A stretch of DNA of 64,000 bases, taken from the NCBI GenBank assembly GCA_018434325.1, contig JAHDPO010000022.1:1-64000 (forward strand), read 5' to 3'. The notes beneath the pieces were generated by a model, which had not been told where the DNA came from, ran no database searches, and saw only the letters and a program-made list of their open reading frames with translations. This document shows, in pieces, positions 26,761 through 35,042 of this stretch. A program made the translations under genes and the position numbers. The stretch's first letter is position 1; the number at the start of each line of letters is the position of its first letter. This DNA comes from Clostridia bacterium (GTDB lineage Bacteria > Bacillota > Peptococcia > DRI-13 > UBA5745).

Positions 26761-26918
26761 TAATCTTCAATGGTGGCGGCCCTTGCCGTGATTAAAAGGC
26801 AACAGGCAAGGGAAGGCTGATGATTCGGCCGCCAATGAGAGTGGTACCGCGGAAGCAGAGCTTTCGTCTCTCGCTTCTATGTCAAGGCATGGAGCGATGA
26901 GGCGGGAGCTTTTTCTTT
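26761..26918 (+). ncRNA. T-box leader (tRNA-sensing antiterminator) with short Stem I
   Basis: The T-box core GAGAGTGGTACCGCG (26837-26851) pairs with CGTCTCTC (26865-26872) to form the antiterminator with its tRNA-binding bulge. The UGGU of the bulge would pair with a tRNA ending ACCA. The competing terminator uses 26859-26874 against 26894-26910, about 16 pairs with G-U wobbles, followed by TTTTTCTTTT. Upstream, TGGCGGCC (26774-26781) pairs with GGCCGCCA (26827-26834), and CCCTTGCC (26780-26787) with GGCAAGGG (26805-26812). From the predicted start the leader is only about 155 nt, much shorter than usual, and no specifier codon can be assigned with confidence. It precedes an acyl-CoA ligase, not a tRNA synthetase. 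Confidence 0.8.
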
Positions 26919-26960
26919 TCCATTTATCCCGCGATATGATGAAAAGAGGTGTATAATCAA

Positions 26961-28625
26961 ATGGACAAGCTTTGGGAAATCACCTTGGGCGATTTGCTGG
27001 ATTACCAGGCTGAACGCCATCCGGATCAGGACTGCGTCATTTACAACGACAGGCCTTTTCGCACGACCTACCGGGAATTTCGGGACTTGGTAAATCTGAC
27101 GGCCAAAGGTTTTTTGAAACTGGGCATCAAAAAAGGCGACCACGTCTCCATGTGGGGTACCAACGTGCCGGAATGGCAGCTGGCTCTATGGGCGGCTGCT
27201 AAAATCGGCGCTGTCCTGGTGACGGTAAACACCGCTTATAAAGTATTTGAAACGGAATACTTGCTGCGGCAGTCCGATACCCATACCCTGGTGATGACCG
27301 AAGGCTTTAAGGACAGCAATTATGTAGGCATCATGCAGGAGCTGGTGCCGGAGCTGGCAGGAGCCAAGCCGGGCCAATGGGAAAGCGAAGGCTTGCCCTG
27401 TTTGAAAAATATCATTATCTGCGGCGGCAAGGAGCATGAGGGCATGCTGAACTGGGAGGCGCTGTATGAGCTTGGTAAGGAAGTCAGCGACGAAGAGCTG
27501 GTCTTGGCTCAGCAGGCTTGCCATTTTAATGAAGTGGTCAATATGCAGTACACCTCCGGCACCACCGGCTTTCCTAAAGGCGTCATGCTGACTCACCTCA
27601 ATATTTTGAATAACGGCCTGTCTATCGGCGACTGCATGAAGTTTTCCACCGCCGACCGGCTTTGTCTTACGGTGCCTTTATTCCATTGCTTCGGTCTTGT
27701 GCTGGCCACCATGGCCTCCATTACCCATGCCAGCACCATGTGCATCGTTGAGGCCTTCAGCCCCGCCGCCGTGCTGAAAACTATTCATGAGGAGAAATGC
27801 ACTGCCGTTCACGGTGTGCCTACCATGTTTATTGCCATGCTGGAGCATGCCGATTTTGCCAGGACGGATTTTTCGCATATGCGTACCGGCATCATGGCCG
27901 GCTCGCCTTGCCCCGTCAAGGTAATGCGCCAGGTGGTGGATCAAATGAACATGTCGGAGATCACCATCGTTTATGGCTTGACGGAATCTTCGCCCGGCTG
28001 CACCCAAACCACCACCGATGATCCTTTGGATCTGCGGGTATCCACTGTTGGCCGCAATCTGCCTTTTATTGAGACGAAGGTAGTGGACCCGGAGACCGGT
28101 CTGGAATGTCCTCCCGGCGTACCCGGCGAATTCATGGCCAGGGGATATAATATTATGAAGGGTTATTATAAAATGCCGGAAGCCACCGCTGCCGCCATCA
28201 CCGCCGACGGCTGGCTACATTCCGGAGATTTAGCCACGGTGGACGAAAATGGTTATTATAAGATCACCGGCCGCATCAAGGATATGATCATCCGGGGCGG
28301 TGAAAATATTTATCCCAAGGAAATCGAGGAATGCCTTTATACCCATCCCGGCGTACAGGATGTGCAGGTGGTGGGCGTGCCCAGCGAGGCTTACGGCGAA
28401 GAAGTCATGGCCTACGTTATTTTGAAGCCGGAGTCCGGTCTGACGGAAGAAGAGATCAAGGCCTTTCTGAAAGAGAGGATCGCCCGGCATAAGGTGCCGA
28501 AATACGTGGCCTTCATCAAGGAATTCCCCATGACTGCCAGCGGCAAAATACAGAAATTCAAGCTGCGGGATATGGCCGTAGGCTTGCTGAAGCTGCAGGA
28601 CGCCGCCAATATTGAGACGGCGTAA
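26961..28625 (+). CDS. AMP-dependent acyl-CoA synthetase (FadD/medium-chain type)
   Basis: A 554-residue adenylate-forming ligase that makes an acyl-CoA from a carboxylic acid, ATP and CoA. Motifs are the P-loop YTSGTTGFPKGVMLTH near residue 200, VYGLTESSPGCTQT near 340, DGWLHSGDLATVDENGYYKI near 420, GRIKDMIIRGGENIYPKEIE and the catalytic Lys in MTASGKIQKFKLR near residue 530. ATG 26961 is preferred to GTG 26949 because AAGAGGTG is correctly spaced. It is the first gene behind a T-box leader, with a keto-acid oxidoreductase downstream, so the acid is probably derived from amino-acid breakdown. Chain length or aromatic preference is not readable. Confidence 0.9.
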   Translation: MDKLWEITLGDLLDYQAERHPDQDCVIYNDRPFRTTYREFRDLVNLTAKGFLKLGIKKGDHVSMWGTNVPEWQLALWAAAKIGAVLVTVNTAYKVFETEYLLRQSDTHTLVMTEGFKDSNYVGIMQELVPELAGAKPGQWESEGLPCLKNIIICGGKEHEGMLNWEALYELGKEVSDEELVLAQQACHFNEVVNMQYTSGTTGFPKGVMLTHLNILNNGLSIGDCMKFSTADRLCLTVPLFHCFGLVLATMASITHASTMCIVEAFSPAAVLKTIHEEKCTAVHGVPTMFIAMLEHADFARTDFSHMRTGIMAGSPCPVKVMRQVVDQMNMSEITIVYGLTESSPGCTQTTTDDPLDLRVSTVGRNLPFIETKVVDPETGLECPPGVPGEFMARGYNIMKGYYKMPEATAAAITADGWLHSGDLATVDENGYYKITGRIKDMIIRGGENIYPKEIEECLYTHPGVQDVQVVGVPSEAYGEEVMAYVILKPESGLTEEEIKAFLKERIARHKVPKYVAFIKEFPMTASGKIQKFKLRDMAVGLLKLQDAANIETA

Positions 28626-28645
28626 GGGAGAAAGGAGAGATAACG

Positions 28646-29467
28646 ATGAAATATGGTTTTTCTACCATCGGCTGTCCCGGCTGGCTATGGAAGGAAGTAA
28701 TAGCCACAGCCAAGGATTTAGGCTATGACGGCATAGAGCTGCGAGGCTTGGCCAATAAGATTTATCTTCCTTCTACCCGTACGTTTTCTCTGGAAAACTG
28801 CCATCAGATCAGATTGCAGCTGGAGGAACTGGGCCTTGAAATACCTTGCCTGAGCACATCGGCTTTCATTTACGATAAAGAGCGGCAGGCGGCGGCCCAG
28901 GCGGAAATGCGGGACTACATCAATTTGGCGGCTTTATTGGGGACGCCTTATATCCGGGTATTGGCGGATAAGGACGCCGCTCCCGGTCTGGCGGCAGTGG
29001 ATGAGGCTGTTGTTATCGAAAACCTGCGGGAATTATCCTCTTTGGCAGAGGATAAGGAAGTGATGATTCTGGTGGAAACAAACGGCGTTTATGCCGACTC
29101 CCGCAAAATGGCGGCTCTTATGGAAAAGCTGGCGGATCCCAACATTGGCGTACTTTGGGATATCCACCATCCCTTCCGGTTTTTTGATGAAAAACCGGCG
29201 GATACTTACGGCCGCCTGCAAAACTGGATTTGTCATGCTCATGTCAAGGATTCCCTGCGGGAAGGACAGCGGGTCGTTTATAAAATGATGGGCTACGGCG
29301 ATGTGCCTGTTAAAGAAGCATTATGGCTGCTGCAGGACAACGGCTATGATGGCTTCGTGGTTTTGGAATGGCTAAAGCGCTGGGTAGCGGATCTGGAGGA
29401 TCCGGGGATTGTGTTTGCTCATTTCCCCTATGCCATCAAGCGAATGATCAAACGGAAGGAAGGATAA
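28646..29467 (+). CDS. Sugar phosphate isomerase/epimerase-like TIM-barrel protein
   Basis: A 273-residue xylose-isomerase-like TIM barrel (AP endonuclease 2 superfamily). Metal-site residues are Glu in MILVETNGVYADS, Asp and His in GVLWDIHHPFRF, His in CHAHVKDS and the last Glu in GFVVLEWLKRW. Homologues include hydroxypyruvate isomerase, myo-inosose dehydratase and uncharacterised epimerases. ATG 28646 follows AAAGGAGAG, 20 bases after the CoA ligase, and three bases separate it from the oxidoreductase genes. Its role in the operon is not clear. Confidence 0.82.
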   Translation: MKYGFSTIGCPGWLWKEVIATAKDLGYDGIELRGLANKIYLPSTRTFSLENCHQIRLQLEELGLEIPCLSTSAFIYDKERQAAAQAEMRDYINLAALLGTPYIRVLADKDAAPGLAAVDEAVVIENLRELSSLAEDKEVMILVETNGVYADSRKMAALMEKLADPNIGVLWDIHHPFRFFDEKPADTYGRLQNWICHAHVKDSLREGQRVVYKMMGYGDVPVKEALWLLQDNGYDGFVVLEWLKRWVADLEDPGIVFAHFPYAIKRMIKRKEG

Positions 29468-29470
29468 CCC

Positions 29471-30070
29471 ATGTTGGAATTGCGGATTCACGGCCGTGGC
29501 GGCCAAGGCGTGGTGACCCTGGCGGAGCTTCTGGCCAAAGGGGCGGTGAAGGCGGGCAAGGAAGCCCAGACTCTGCCCTTTTTCGGTGTGGAACGCCGGG
29601 GGGCGGCAGTGAAGGCCTGTGTGCGAATTGCTGAAGAACCCATACTTTTGCGCTCTATGTCCTATCAACCGGGATATATAGCGCTGATGCAGGAGAACCT
29701 GCTGCCCTACGCCAAGCTGGAGGGCTTTGGCCAAGATGGGACAGAGCCTGTATTTATTATTAACGGCAAAGAACTTTTGGATGTGGCTGCTGAGCAATGG
29801 CTGGTGGATGCGGAGAAAATCGCCCGGGATCAGGGTCTGGTTTTTGGCGGCGAAGCCTATATCAATGTACCGATGCTGGGAGCCGTAGCCCGGGTGATGG
29901 GCCTGTCTCTGGAATATGTGGAAGCTGCCATCCGGGAACAATGGCCTGGCAAAAAAGCCGAGCCTAATCTGGCGGCGGCAAAGGCAGCCTACGAAAAAGT
30001 GGAGAAAGTGGAAATGGCAGAGAAAGCTGAGACAGTAGAGAAAGCAGAGAAGGGGTGCGGCGAAGAATGA
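29471..30070 (+). CDS. 2-oxoacid:ferredoxin oxidoreductase gamma subunit
   Basis: A 199-residue gamma subunit of a four-subunit pyruvate/2-oxoisovalerate-type ferredoxin oxidoreductase. The opening ELRIHGRGGQGVVTLAELLA and TLPFFGVERRGAAVKACVRI are diagnostic. The C-terminal 25 residues are a run of charged repeats (EKVEKVEMAEKAETVEKAEK) outside the conserved fold, a lineage-specific extension. The stop overlaps the delta subunit start (ATGA). Confidence 0.92.
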   Translation: MLELRIHGRGGQGVVTLAELLAKGAVKAGKEAQTLPFFGVERRGAAVKACVRIAEEPILLRSMSYQPGYIALMQENLLPYAKLEGFGQDGTEPVFIINGKELLDVAAEQWLVDAEKIARDQGLVFGGEAYINVPMLGAVARVMGLSLEYVEAAIREQWPGKKAEPNLAAAKAAYEKVEKVEMAEKAETVEKAEKGCGEE

Positions 30071-30327
30071 CGAAAGAAGTCTTACAGCCTCTGGCAAAGC
30101 CGGTATACGGCGCCGGCGGCCCTACCGGCACCTGGCGCAGCCAGCGGCCGGTGCTGGATAAGGAGAAATGTACGGGCTGCCTGCTTTGCTGGATTTACTG
30201 CCCGGAGGCCGTGATTGCCCGGGAAGACCGTGCCATCGATTACGAATACTGCAAAGGCTGCGGCTTGTGTGCCAGGGAATGTCCTGTGGGGGCCATTGCC
30301 ATGATCAGAGAGGGGGAAGAGGCATGA
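30067..30327 (+). CDS. 2-oxoacid:ferredoxin oxidoreductase delta (ferredoxin) subunit
   Basis: An 86-residue 2[4Fe-4S] ferredoxin subunit that carries electrons from the TPP centre to external ferredoxin. Two complete cluster motifs are visible, CTGCLLCWIYCPEAV and CKGCGLCARECPVGAI. The N-terminal GTWRSQRPVLDKEKC matches PorD/VorD. ATG 30067 overlaps the gamma subunit stop, and its own stop overlaps the alpha subunit start. Confidence 0.94.
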   Translation: MTKEVLQPLAKPVYGAGGPTGTWRSQRPVLDKEKCTGCLLCWIYCPEAVIAREDRAIDYEYCKGCGLCARECPVGAIAMIREGEEA

Positions 30328-31529
30328 GCAGAGAAATTGCCACAGGCAATACGGCCTGTGCTTTGGCGGTCAAGGCAGCCAATGTGGACTTTATTGCCGT
30401 TTACCCCATTACGCCCCAGACCACCATATCGGAGAAGCTGGCTGATTATGCCGCTGCCGGAGAGCTGACGGGCAAATACCTGACGGTGGAGTCGGAGCAT
30501 AGCGTCATGAGCGCCGTAGCCGCCGCTGCCGCCACCGGAGCCCGCACCTTTACGGCCACTTCCTCCCAGGGGCTTTTGTATATGCATGAAATTCTGCATT
30601 ATGCTGCCGGCGGCAGGCTGCCGGTGGTGATGGTCAACGTCAACCGGGCGGTTTGCGCTCCCTGGTGCCTGTATGCCGATCATCAGGACAGCGTTTCCCA
30701 GAGAGATACGGGCTGGCTGCAGTTTTACTGCGCTTCCCATCAGGAGATATATGACAGCATCTTTTTGGCCTATAAGGTGGCGGAGCAAATGGAAATCCCC
30801 GTTATGATCAACTATGACGGCTTCCTGCTGTCCCATTCCATGCTGCCTTTTGAAACCCTGGAGCAGGAAGTCATCGACAGCTACCTGCCGGCAAGGCAGC
30901 CGGCCTGGCGCCTGCATCCTCAATGGGGCGGCACCTTTTCCAATGTGGCGGGAGCTGCCGAATATGCCGCCTACCGCCATAAGCTGGCCCAGGATACTTT
31001 GGAGGCTTTGCCGGTGATCAAGGCGGCCATTGCCGAATACGAGGAGCTGACGGGGCGGCCCCAGCCGGGGCTGGTTCAGGCCGGCAGTAAGGGAGGGCAG
31101 GCCGGTGGCACGGGCCGGACCGGCGGTGAAGGTCAGGCTGACAGCGAGAGCCAGACTGGAGGCGAGAGCCAGGCTGAGGTTTATTTGCTGTCCATGGGCT
31201 CCATGGCGGCGGAAATGGAACTGGCTGCGGCAGAACTGACGAAGCAGGGTATTCCTGCTGCGGCCTTGAAGCTCAGGATTTACCGGCCCTTCCCGGCAGA
31301 GGAGCTGGCGGCCTTGTTGCCTGCCGGCAGTACTCTGATCGTGCTGGACCGCAATCTGGCCTACGGACACAGCGGCGGCGCACTCTTGATGGAAGCCCGT
31401 TCCGCTTTATACAATAGCGGCAAAAACATCAAAATAGCCGGCTCGGCCGTAGGTATCGGCGGCCAGGACCTGCCGGTATCCCTTCTTATTGAAGAAATCC
31501 GGCGGTTATTGGAGGTGACGAAATCATGA
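30324..31529 (+). CDS. 2-oxoacid:ferredoxin oxidoreductase alpha subunit
   Basis: A 401-residue alpha subunit. The pyrimidine-binding domain starts TGNTACALAVKAANVDFIAV, followed by YPITPQTTISEKLADY and the catalytic-type Glu in TVESEHSVMSA. The transketolase C-like domain follows after residue about 285. Between them is an unusual low-complexity Gly/Gln/Ser/Glu linker of about 30 residues (GSKGGQAGGTGRTGGEGQAD and on), not expected in this family. ATG 30324 overlaps the delta subunit stop. An earlier in-frame start would read through the ferredoxin gene and is rejected. Confidence 0.92.
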   Translation: MSREIATGNTACALAVKAANVDFIAVYPITPQTTISEKLADYAAAGELTGKYLTVESEHSVMSAVAAAAATGARTFTATSSQGLLYMHEILHYAAGGRLPVVMVNVNRAVCAPWCLYADHQDSVSQRDTGWLQFYCASHQEIYDSIFLAYKVAEQMEIPVMINYDGFLLSHSMLPFETLEQEVIDSYLPARQPAWRLHPQWGGTFSNVAGAAEYAAYRHKLAQDTLEALPVIKAAIAEYEELTGRPQPGLVQAGSKGGQAGGTGRTGGEGQADSESQTGGESQAEVYLLSMGSMAAEMELAAAELTKQGIPAAALKLRIYRPFPAEELAALLPAGSTLIVLDRNLAYGHSGGALLMEARSALYNSGKNIKIAGSAVGIGGQDLPVSLLIEEIRRLLEVTKS

Positions 31530-32464
31530 GTATTTCCGCAAAGTTAACGGATATGCCGGATCATGAGCTGATCCAAAGAGGTACCGGCGCTTGTGCCGGC
31601 TGCCCTTCCCCCATGGGATTGAGAATCGTCGGCAAAGCCCTGGGCCCTGACGCCATCATGGTGATGACGCCTTCCTGCGCCGTAGCCAGCATCGGTATGA
31701 TGCCCAAAAGCTGTTACGATGTGCCGGTGCTCAACGTTTGCTTTGCCTCCGCTGGCGCTTCGGCTGCCGGCATCAGCGGCGCCTTGGATGTGCAAATCGC
31801 CAAGGGCGTCATTGCCGGCCCCAAACCGGTGGTCTTCAACTGGGTCGGCGACGGCGGCACATACGATATCGGCTTCCAGGGCGTATCGGCAGCCGCTGAG
31901 CGCAACGACGACTTCATCCACTTCTGTTATAACAACGAAGCCTATTCCAACACCGGCGTTCAGCGCAGCGGCGCCACGCCCCTCCATGCCGCTACCACCA
32001 CCACGCCGGCGGGCAAGAGCGAAGGCAAAAAAAGCATGCCCTTGCTGATGCTGGATCATGCTCCCGCTTACGTGGCTACGGCTTCCATAGCCTATCCCCA
32101 GGATTTCTATAAAAAAATAGCGAAAGCCAAAGATATCAAAGGCTTCCGCTATATTGAGCTCCACGCTCCCTGCGGTCCCGGCTGGAAATTTCCCGCCAGC
32201 GAAACGGTGGAGATCGGCAGAATGGCGGTAAAGACGGGGGCTTGGGCTTTATGGGAGGCGGAGAATGGCGCGTTGACCATCAATGCGCCTACCTTGCAGC
32301 TGGCCGAAGGCAAGACCAAGCCTTCCTCTCTGGAAGATTATTTGAAAGTACAGGGCCGTTTTGCCGGTTTGATGAAAGACGCCGCCAAGGAGCAGGCTAT
32401 TGCCGTCATGGCCCAAGGCATTGAAAAGGAACTGGCGGATCTGCTGGCGCGAAGCAAGCGCTAG
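31526..32464 (+). CDS. 2-oxoacid:ferredoxin oxidoreductase beta (TPP) subunit
   Basis: A 312-residue thiamine-diphosphate-binding beta subunit. The N-terminus RGTGACAGCPSPMGLRI supplies cluster cysteines. The TPP/Mg motif is WVGDGGTYDIGFQG, followed by FCYNNEAYSNTGVQRSG. This completes the order gamma-delta-alpha-beta. Candidate substrates are pyruvate, 2-oxoisovalerate or an aryl pyruvate. The T-box, the CoA ligase and the lack of a pyruvate-specific domain VI suggest an amino-acid-derived keto acid. Start and previous stop overlap by four bases. Confidence 0.93.
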   Translation: MSISAKLTDMPDHELIQRGTGACAGCPSPMGLRIVGKALGPDAIMVMTPSCAVASIGMMPKSCYDVPVLNVCFASAGASAAGISGALDVQIAKGVIAGPKPVVFNWVGDGGTYDIGFQGVSAAAERNDDFIHFCYNNEAYSNTGVQRSGATPLHAATTTTPAGKSEGKKSMPLLMLDHAPAYVATASIAYPQDFYKKIAKAKDIKGFRYIELHAPCGPGWKFPASETVEIGRMAVKTGAWALWEAENGALTINAPTLQLAEGKTKPSSLEDYLKVQGRFAGLMKDAAKEQAIAVMAQGIEKELADLLARSKR

Positions 32465-32581
32465 GACCGGCTGGCGGAACCGGTTGCCAGAACCGGCGCC
32501 AATGGCCAGGGCCGGTTGCCAGAGCGGTCGCCTGAGGCGGAACCTGCTGCGGAACGAGCCGACCCTTCGATGTAATACACT

Positions 32582-32623
32582 AAGATCCGCCTTACCACGG
32601 ACGCGTGGCAGGGCGGATCTTTG
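32582..32623. terminator. Bidirectional terminator
   Basis: AAGATCCGCC and GGCGGATCTT form a 10-bp outer stem around an inner CCACG/CGTGG stem, with TTTG after it. It lies between the oxidoreductase operon and the convergent threonine dehydratase gene. Confidence 0.75.
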
Positions 32624-32644
32624 CTTGCACCTGTTAATTCAGAA

Positions 32645-33631
32645 TCAGTCTAACAATTGCTTTAATGCTTCGCGGCTGATATTGCCGCCGGAAAGGATGA
32701 AGCAGATTTTCTGGCCCTCAGCCAGGGGGATTCTGTCATTCAAAGCGGCGGCAAAGGCCATGGCGGAGCTGGGCTCCATGATCAGCTTGGCTTCAAAGGT
32801 CATCAGGGCCAAAGCTTCCTTAATCATGTTTTCTTCCACACTCACCAAATGATCCACATAGGTTTTAATCATCTGGTAATTTAATTCTTTGGCAGTCATG
32901 GTGCGGGTGCCGTCGGCAATAGAAAGCTTATCGGGGTAGAGAGTCAGGGGATGGCCGATTTGCTGGCTGGCCGCAAAACGGGGCACCAGGGCCGGCTCCA
33001 CCCCGTAAACAACAGTCTGAGGATTGAGGGATTTAGCGGCCAGAGCAATACCGGAAATCAGACCGCCGCCGCCGATGGGGCAGACGATGGCTGCCATATC
33101 CGGCTGCTCCTCCATGATTTCCAGGCCGATGGTGCCTTGGCCGGCTATGACTAAGGGATCATTGTAGGCATGAACGAAGCTGTAGCCCTCCCGCTCCATG
33201 ATTTCAAGAGCCGTGACTTCCGATTCATTATTGTTTTGGCCCTTGATGATTACCTGGGCGCCATAGGCTCTGGCTTTGTCCGCCTTGAGAGGAGAGGCGA
33301 TTTCCGGCATCAGTACCGTGGCCTTGAGACCGGCTTTTTTGGCGGCGTAAGCCACGCCTTGGGCATGGTTGCCGGAAGAAACGGTGATGACTCCCTCTGT
33401 ACAGCCTTTGGCGGCCAGATCCAGGATTTTGTTGGTGGCGCCCCGTATTTTGAAAGAACCGATAGGCTGAAAGCTTTCCGGCTTAACATAAATCTCAGCG
33501 CCTTTGAAAAACTTATCCAGCTGCGGCAGCCTCAAAAGAGGTGTGGGGCTAACCAAGCCTTTGATTCGGGCAGCCGCCTCTTTGATGCGGTCAAAGGTCA
33601 CCAGGTCCACCATATCCGCCATGTCTATCAT
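32645..33631 (-). CDS. Threonine ammonia-lyase (threonine/serine dehydratase)
   Basis: A 328-residue fold-type II PLP enzyme that deaminates threonine to 2-oxobutyrate (or serine to pyruvate). The PLP lysine is in SFKIRGATNKILDL, the Asn in TVSSGNHAQGVAYAAKKAG and the Gly-rich phosphate loop in CPIGGGGLISGIALA. It ends LSGGNISREALKQLLD. There is no C-terminal ACT regulatory domain, so it is the short catabolic type (TdcB-like) rather than feedback-regulated IlvA. It is monocistronic and convergent with the oxidoreductase operon, which could consume its 2-oxobutyrate. Confidence 0.9.
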   Translation of the reverse strand: MIDMADMVDLVTFDRIKEAAARIKGLVSPTPLLRLPQLDKFFKGAEIYVKPESFQPIGSFKIRGATNKILDLAAKGCTEGVITVSSGNHAQGVAYAAKKAGLKATVLMPEIASPLKADKARAYGAQVIIKGQNNNESEVTALEIMEREGYSFVHAYNDPLVIAGQGTIGLEIMEEQPDMAAIVCPIGGGGLISGIALAAKSLNPQTVVYGVEPALVPRFAASQQIGHPLTLYPDKLSIADGTRTMTAKELNYQMIKTYVDHLVSVEENMIKEALALMTFEAKLIMEPSSAMAFAAALNDRIPLAEGQKICFILSGGNISREALKQLLD

Positions 33632-33699
33632 CTCGCTCCCTATGAGTTTTTTTACGAATAAAACTAATTAGAATGCTACCACACCTTATACTAATCTGC

Positions 33700-33857
33700 A
33701 ATTAAAAACCTTTAGTTTTTAATTTGCCGCACAGAATGCGGCAGTGGGCTTTGCCCACGCAGATTGGCATATATACTATTCTGCCTGCGCCTTTGGCGCA
33801 GTGGCAATTGAGAATTGCCAGATTAGAATATGGCATATTTTAATCGCAGAATAGTAT
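33700..33857. repeat. Highly structured intergenic element with five consecutive hairpins
   Basis: Perfect stems are AATTAAAAAC/GTTTTTAATT (33700-33724), GCCGCA/TGCGGC (33726-33742), GTGGGC/GCCCAC (33744-33758), CTGCGCC/GGCGCAG (33785-33801) and GGCAATT/AATTGCC (33803-33819). A 12-bp long-range pair ATACTATTCTGC/GCAGAATAGTAT (33773-33784 with 33846-33857) encloses the last two. No coding potential. It occupies most of the 369-bp gap between the dehydratase and mscL and could be a mobile palindromic element or a structured RNA. Confidence 0.6.
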
Positions 33858-34000
33858 TGCCGCAGCTTTCAAGGCTGCCCGGGCCCGCAATTATTCCCGA
33901 ATTGCCTCGCAACCTGTGATTGCGCTTCATTTTGGCTCATGGTATAATTTCTCAGATCGGTTTAATTAAAATGATTACTAAGAGAGCTGGAGGTGCTCCC

Positions 34001-34432
34001 ATGAGGGAAATGATTAATGAATTTAAAAAATTTATTGCCAGGGGCAATGTTATTGATTTAGCTGTAGGTATCATTATCGGTACTGCTTTTACGGCTATTG
34101 TCAATGCTTTGGTGCAGGGAATATTCATGCCGGTGATCGGCATCTTAATCAGCGGCGTAAACTTCACCGATCTGAAGTTTGTCCTGAAGCCCGCTGTCGG
34201 CGATGTGGCGGAAGTAGCCATTGCCTACGGTGATTTTATTCAACAGATCATCAATTTCCTGATTATCGCTTTTGTGGTATTTATAATGGTCAAATTTATC
34301 AACAAGCTTCAAAAAAAGCAGGAAGAATGTCCGGCCCCGGCTCCTGCTCCCGCTCCCGTTCCGCCGGCCCCCTCCGAGGAGGCTGTTTTGCTTACGGAGA
34401 TCCGGGACCTGCTGAAAGAAAATAAGAATTAG
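34001..34432 (+). CDS. mscL: Large-conductance mechanosensitive channel
   Basis: A 143-residue MscL, the homopentameric emergency valve that opens under hypo-osmotic stress. The amphipathic N-terminus MREMINEFKKFIARGNVIDL leads into TM1 (AVGIIIGTAFTAIVNALVQG) and TM2 (about 72-95, IQQIINFLIIAFVVFIMVKF). The tail has an Ala-Pro repeat before a charged helix. ATG 34001 with GGAGGTG upstream matches the family start. An upstream in-frame start 27 codons earlier is rejected. Confidence 0.95.
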   Translation: MREMINEFKKFIARGNVIDLAVGIIIGTAFTAIVNALVQGIFMPVIGILISGVNFTDLKFVLKPAVGDVAEVAIAYGDFIQQIINFLIIAFVVFIMVKFINKLQKKQEECPAPAPAPAPVPPAPSEEAVLLTEIRDLLKENKN

Positions 34433-34534
34433 CAGAAATTAATAATAACCTGACTTTCTGCGAAATGGGAACCATACAGGAATGAGCATTTTTTAGCGGC
34501 CTTGGTTTGAAGGAACTGCTGAGCCATTCTTTAC

Positions 34535-34669
34535 GCAAAATTGCAAGTTTAAAGTGTCCGGAGCATCACTTTCGGTTGTATTCGGGCGGCATTTGGCTAT
34601 ATTTAGTGTCGCGGTCAGGATATGTTCACTATTCTGAAGGGACAGCACACTTTAAACTTGCAATTTTGC
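34535..34669. mobile_element. MITE-like element, copy 1
   Basis: 23-bp perfect terminal inverted repeats, starting GCAAAATTGCAAGTTTAAAG (34535) and ending at 34669, enclose 89 bases without coding capacity. A second copy is at 39917-40061. Shared internal blocks are GTGTCCG-AGCATCA next to the left end, CTATATTTAGTGTCG in the centre and CTATTCT-AAGGGACAG next to the right end. Confidence 0.72.
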
Positions 34670-34925
34670 TCATTTGGGACTGCAAGACGTTAGCCGGCTT
34701 CCCCTATTGTGGAAGGAACCGGAGTAACGGAAATCCTTATCTTTATCCGGTTCGAGGTGGGATCTGGCGCCGCTCTTTTGCAGCGGATAGGAATTTCAGG
34801 CTAAATTCAAGATGTACCTCCACACAACGTGCAATTTTGAGCAAGGGTCGACGCTTGACAGCGACTTGGTTTCGTTTCTGTAGGGTTTACTTTTATAGGA
34901 AGACAGGTAATAGGAAGAATTATAA

Positions 34926-34973
34926 AAAAGCAGAAAGTTAATCACGATGAAAGGTGACTTACTTTCTGCTTTT
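34926..34973. terminator. Bidirectional intrinsic terminator
   Basis: AAAAGCAGAAAGT and ACTTTCTGCTTTT form a 13-bp stem with a second inner TCAC/GGTGA pairing, giving T runs on both strands. It can end the cupin transcript on the minus strand. Confidence 0.75.
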
Positions 34974-35042
34974 GTGTTGCCCCGTACCGGTTGCCTCCCG
35001 GTTCAATTACTGTCCCTGATACTGTCCCTGAGAGCAATACCC

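Larger units (their letters stand above)
34433..35042. other. Gene-free 610-bp region holding a MITE and a terminator
   Basis: Between mscL and the cupin gene there is the inverted-repeat element at 34535-34669 and a terminator hairpin at 34926-34973. The remaining DNA has no ribosome-site-preceded reading frame of convincing composition. A 144-codon frame here runs through the palindromic element and is treated as spurious. Confidence 0.55.

Noticed and set aside
30240-31370. Long minus-strand open frame (376 codons) opposite the oxidoreductase alpha subunit
   Set aside because: It is the antisense of a clearly conserved gene, has no ribosome site and its protein is His/Gln-rich shadow sequence.
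34507-34941. 144-codon plus-strand frame after mscL
   Set aside because: It runs through both inverted repeats of the MITE-like element and lacks a ribosome site or recognisable domain.
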